In this document: positions 62,501 through 64,000 of the stretch, piece after piece
Layout of the letters: each line of letters opens with the position of its first letter
Position numbering within the stretch: position 1 is the stretch's first letter
Source of the DNA: Formicarius rufipectus
Lineage: Eukaryota; Chordata; Aves; Passeriformes; Formicariidae
Length of the DNA: 64,000 bases
Assembly (NCBI GenBank): GCA_013399695.1
Contig: VXAU01003699.1
Coordinates: 568,701-632,700, forward strand
Direction: 5' to 3'
Program-made: the position numbers and the translations under genes
Notes under the pieces: model-generated
Database searches by the model: none
What the model saw: only the letters and a program-made list of their open reading frames with translations
Told to the model about the DNA's origin: nothing

Positions 62501-63103
62501 CTGGGCATTATGCCAAGACATATTCTGTAGCTATTTATGACTACATTCAAGATTCAACTATGCAAATCACAACTATTAGCCAAAAAAGCAGAGCAGATTT
62601 GTTTTTTAAATATTTCTGTAGCTCACAAGGTCAAGGCATCTGTTTTCACAATTTTAAAATATAGTTTTGTAAGTAATGATGAGTAATGTTTAAAGAGATC
62701 ATCACCTTTAACATTTTATTTAGACTGATTTAGACAGAATATAAACATTTTCCCTCATGCGCTACAAACTAATTGTATGGAGCACAGGAAGAAGAGACAT
62801 GAGGTGAAGTGAAAAAATATGTCTCGTTTTATCTGTCTGTGACCAGCTTATCCACACCATACAGAACTACAGTAAAGCAAGAGGAAGATGAGCTGTGACA
62901 AAACACCTTTAGAGAGGGCAGCGTTCCCCAGAGGCCGCCCTGATGCAGCTGGCTGTGGGGAACAGCAGAGAAGGGCAAGGACCAAACGCCTGCTCTGCCA
63001 CAGCCTGGGCACCCTGACATTGCTTACATCTCCTCGCTGGGTCTGAGATCAGAGCCCCTAGGCAGGATGCACTCACAATTACTTTTGCCTGATTTTTTTC
63101 CAG
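59523..63103. other. AT-rich non-coding DNA, possibly intronic
   Basis: No gene or recognisable transposon. A T-run lies at 60057-60073, an A-rich run at 60471-60482 and a G/A-rich patch at 60917-60965. The GC-richer patch at 62890-63060 has chance-like frames on the minus strand and shows no CpG clustering. Confidence 0.6.
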
Positions 63104-63150
63104 ATCTAAAGCCATTCGGCATCTTTCTGGTGGATTATAGTTACAGACAG
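63104..63150 (+). CDS. Weak candidate internal exon, 47 nt
   Basis: A strong pyrimidine tract and acceptor (GCCTGATTTTTTTCCAG, ending at 63103) precede a 47-nt segment that ends in ACAG/GTACAG. One frame is open through it (LKPFGIFLVDYSYRQ); the other two hit stops. Its length is not a multiple of three. The product is not recognised. A real acceptor is plausible, but the donor is only moderate. Confidence 0.13.
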
Positions 63151-64000
63151 GTACAGGCTGCAGTGTCTCTGTAGCTCTGTTCTTGCATCACACGCTGAAA
63201 TGGTGGTGGTCATTTGTTAGACTTCAGTTTGGAGATTTTGGAGGATTCAGTGTCCTCCCCCTTATTCCAATGACATTCGAGCCACACTGAGACTGAAAAG
63301 CAAAATTTGTGCAATTTCAAATTTGTACTACAGAAGTTCTTTGGGATAGGTCTGCCATTTGCTCTGTGTGCTGTCCAGTATCAGTTCTAGTCTGAATCCT
63401 TTGATAGTCACAGGCACAGGATGTCCTGGTTCCTACCATTCTGCAGATTAGCTGTTGCTTTGTCTCAGTTCTTCAAAATAACTGTGAAAACATGTTTACA
63501 AAACTAGCAGTGGTATGTGTTATGTAGTAAGAACTGTGTCTACAAAAAAAATTGAAATATTATTTAAACACATACAAAAATGATTACTCATAAACAGAAT
63601 TTGAAAATAGGTTGTGTGCACAAAATGTTACAAGATGGATTTTAAAAAGGCATATATCTCTACCATATCCTAATTTCCTGACAAACCTAACAAAGTTATT
63701 AATAAAACTTATACATGTATCAATAAACATCTATCAAAAATACACAATTACAAAGTAATAATTCCATTCATCCAACACCTAAAGATTCTTCAACAATATA
63801 ATACAAAGAGGCAATGCATAATAAATCTCATAGAATATAGAAAGATGAGTATAATGATAACATAGTCTATATATAGTAGTAAATATAGTAAATTGAGACA
63901 TTTCCTCTTAGAAAAAGGCAAAGCATATTGAAAAACAAGTCGTGCAGAGTCTGTTTTCTAACACAGGTTTGAACATACTTTGGATTAAGACCAAACTTTT
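63151..64000. other. AT-rich non-coding DNA to the window end
   Basis: No open frame, transposon or RNA gene was recognised. The last 500 bases are strongly A-rich with short runs. Confidence 0.6.

Noticed and set aside
62829..63115. Minus-strand frames of 63-68 codons in a GC-richer patch
   Set aside because: Two different frames cover the same bases with no conserved motif. The patch lacks the CpG density of a promoter island.
1..64000. Search by eye for tRNA, rRNA, CRISPR arrays, endogenous retroviral LTR pairs and CpG islands
   Set aside because: None was seen. There are no paired long direct repeats suggesting LTRs, no regularly spaced repeat-spacer array, and no tRNA-like A/B box pair that folds convincingly.

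Overview
This is a gene-poor, AT-rich stretch of vertebrate nuclear DNA, most likely from a bird. The main evidence is the interspersed repeats. All recognisable LINE material is CR1-type. One fragment (45688-45884) ends in the octamer tail (ATTCTATG)n that is characteristic of avian CR1. I see no L1, Alu or B1-like sequence. Recognisable CR1 sequence totals about 3.2 kb, roughly 5% of the window, which fits the low repeat load of bird genomes. I found no complete protein-coding gene, rRNA, tRNA, CRISPR array or CpG island. The window is best read as a large intron or an intergenic desert.

Layout. Positions 1-8520 are unique-looking non-coding DNA with one T/G-rich tract (6008-6145). At 8521-8725 there is a GC-rich degenerate tandem repeat next to a CR1-like 3' scrap. 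An old CR1 3' region (13585-14346, + strand) resembles the ancient CR1 lineages of reptiles. At 18446-18766 a pyrimidine microsatellite contains twelve identical 20-bp units. A 32-base assembly gap lies at 19730-19761. Further degraded CR1 pieces are at 21135-21345 (+) and 34805-35010 (-). A MIR-like SINE relic is at 29370-29545. Between 33.8 and 42 kb are AT-rich stretches with homeodomain/octamer-like motifs and hairpins that could be conserved non-coding elements. From 45 to 55.3 kb there are three younger CR1 copies: 45688-45884 (+), 50845-52272 (+, about 1.4 kb of 5'-truncated reverse transcriptase plus 3' end) and 54889-55275 (-). A 265-bp A/C-only tract lies between the last two.

The most gene-like signal is a candidate 42-nt microexon at 59481-59522 on the + strand. 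It has a perfect TACTAAC branch point, a pyrimidine tract, a TAG acceptor and a GTAAGC donor, and its length is a multiple of three. If real, the right part of the window lies in the intron of a + strand gene whose other exons are outside the window. Three weaker exon candidates (46131-46368, 55963-56025, 63104-63150) are recorded with low confidence. Family identifications are from memory of consensus features, not from a search.
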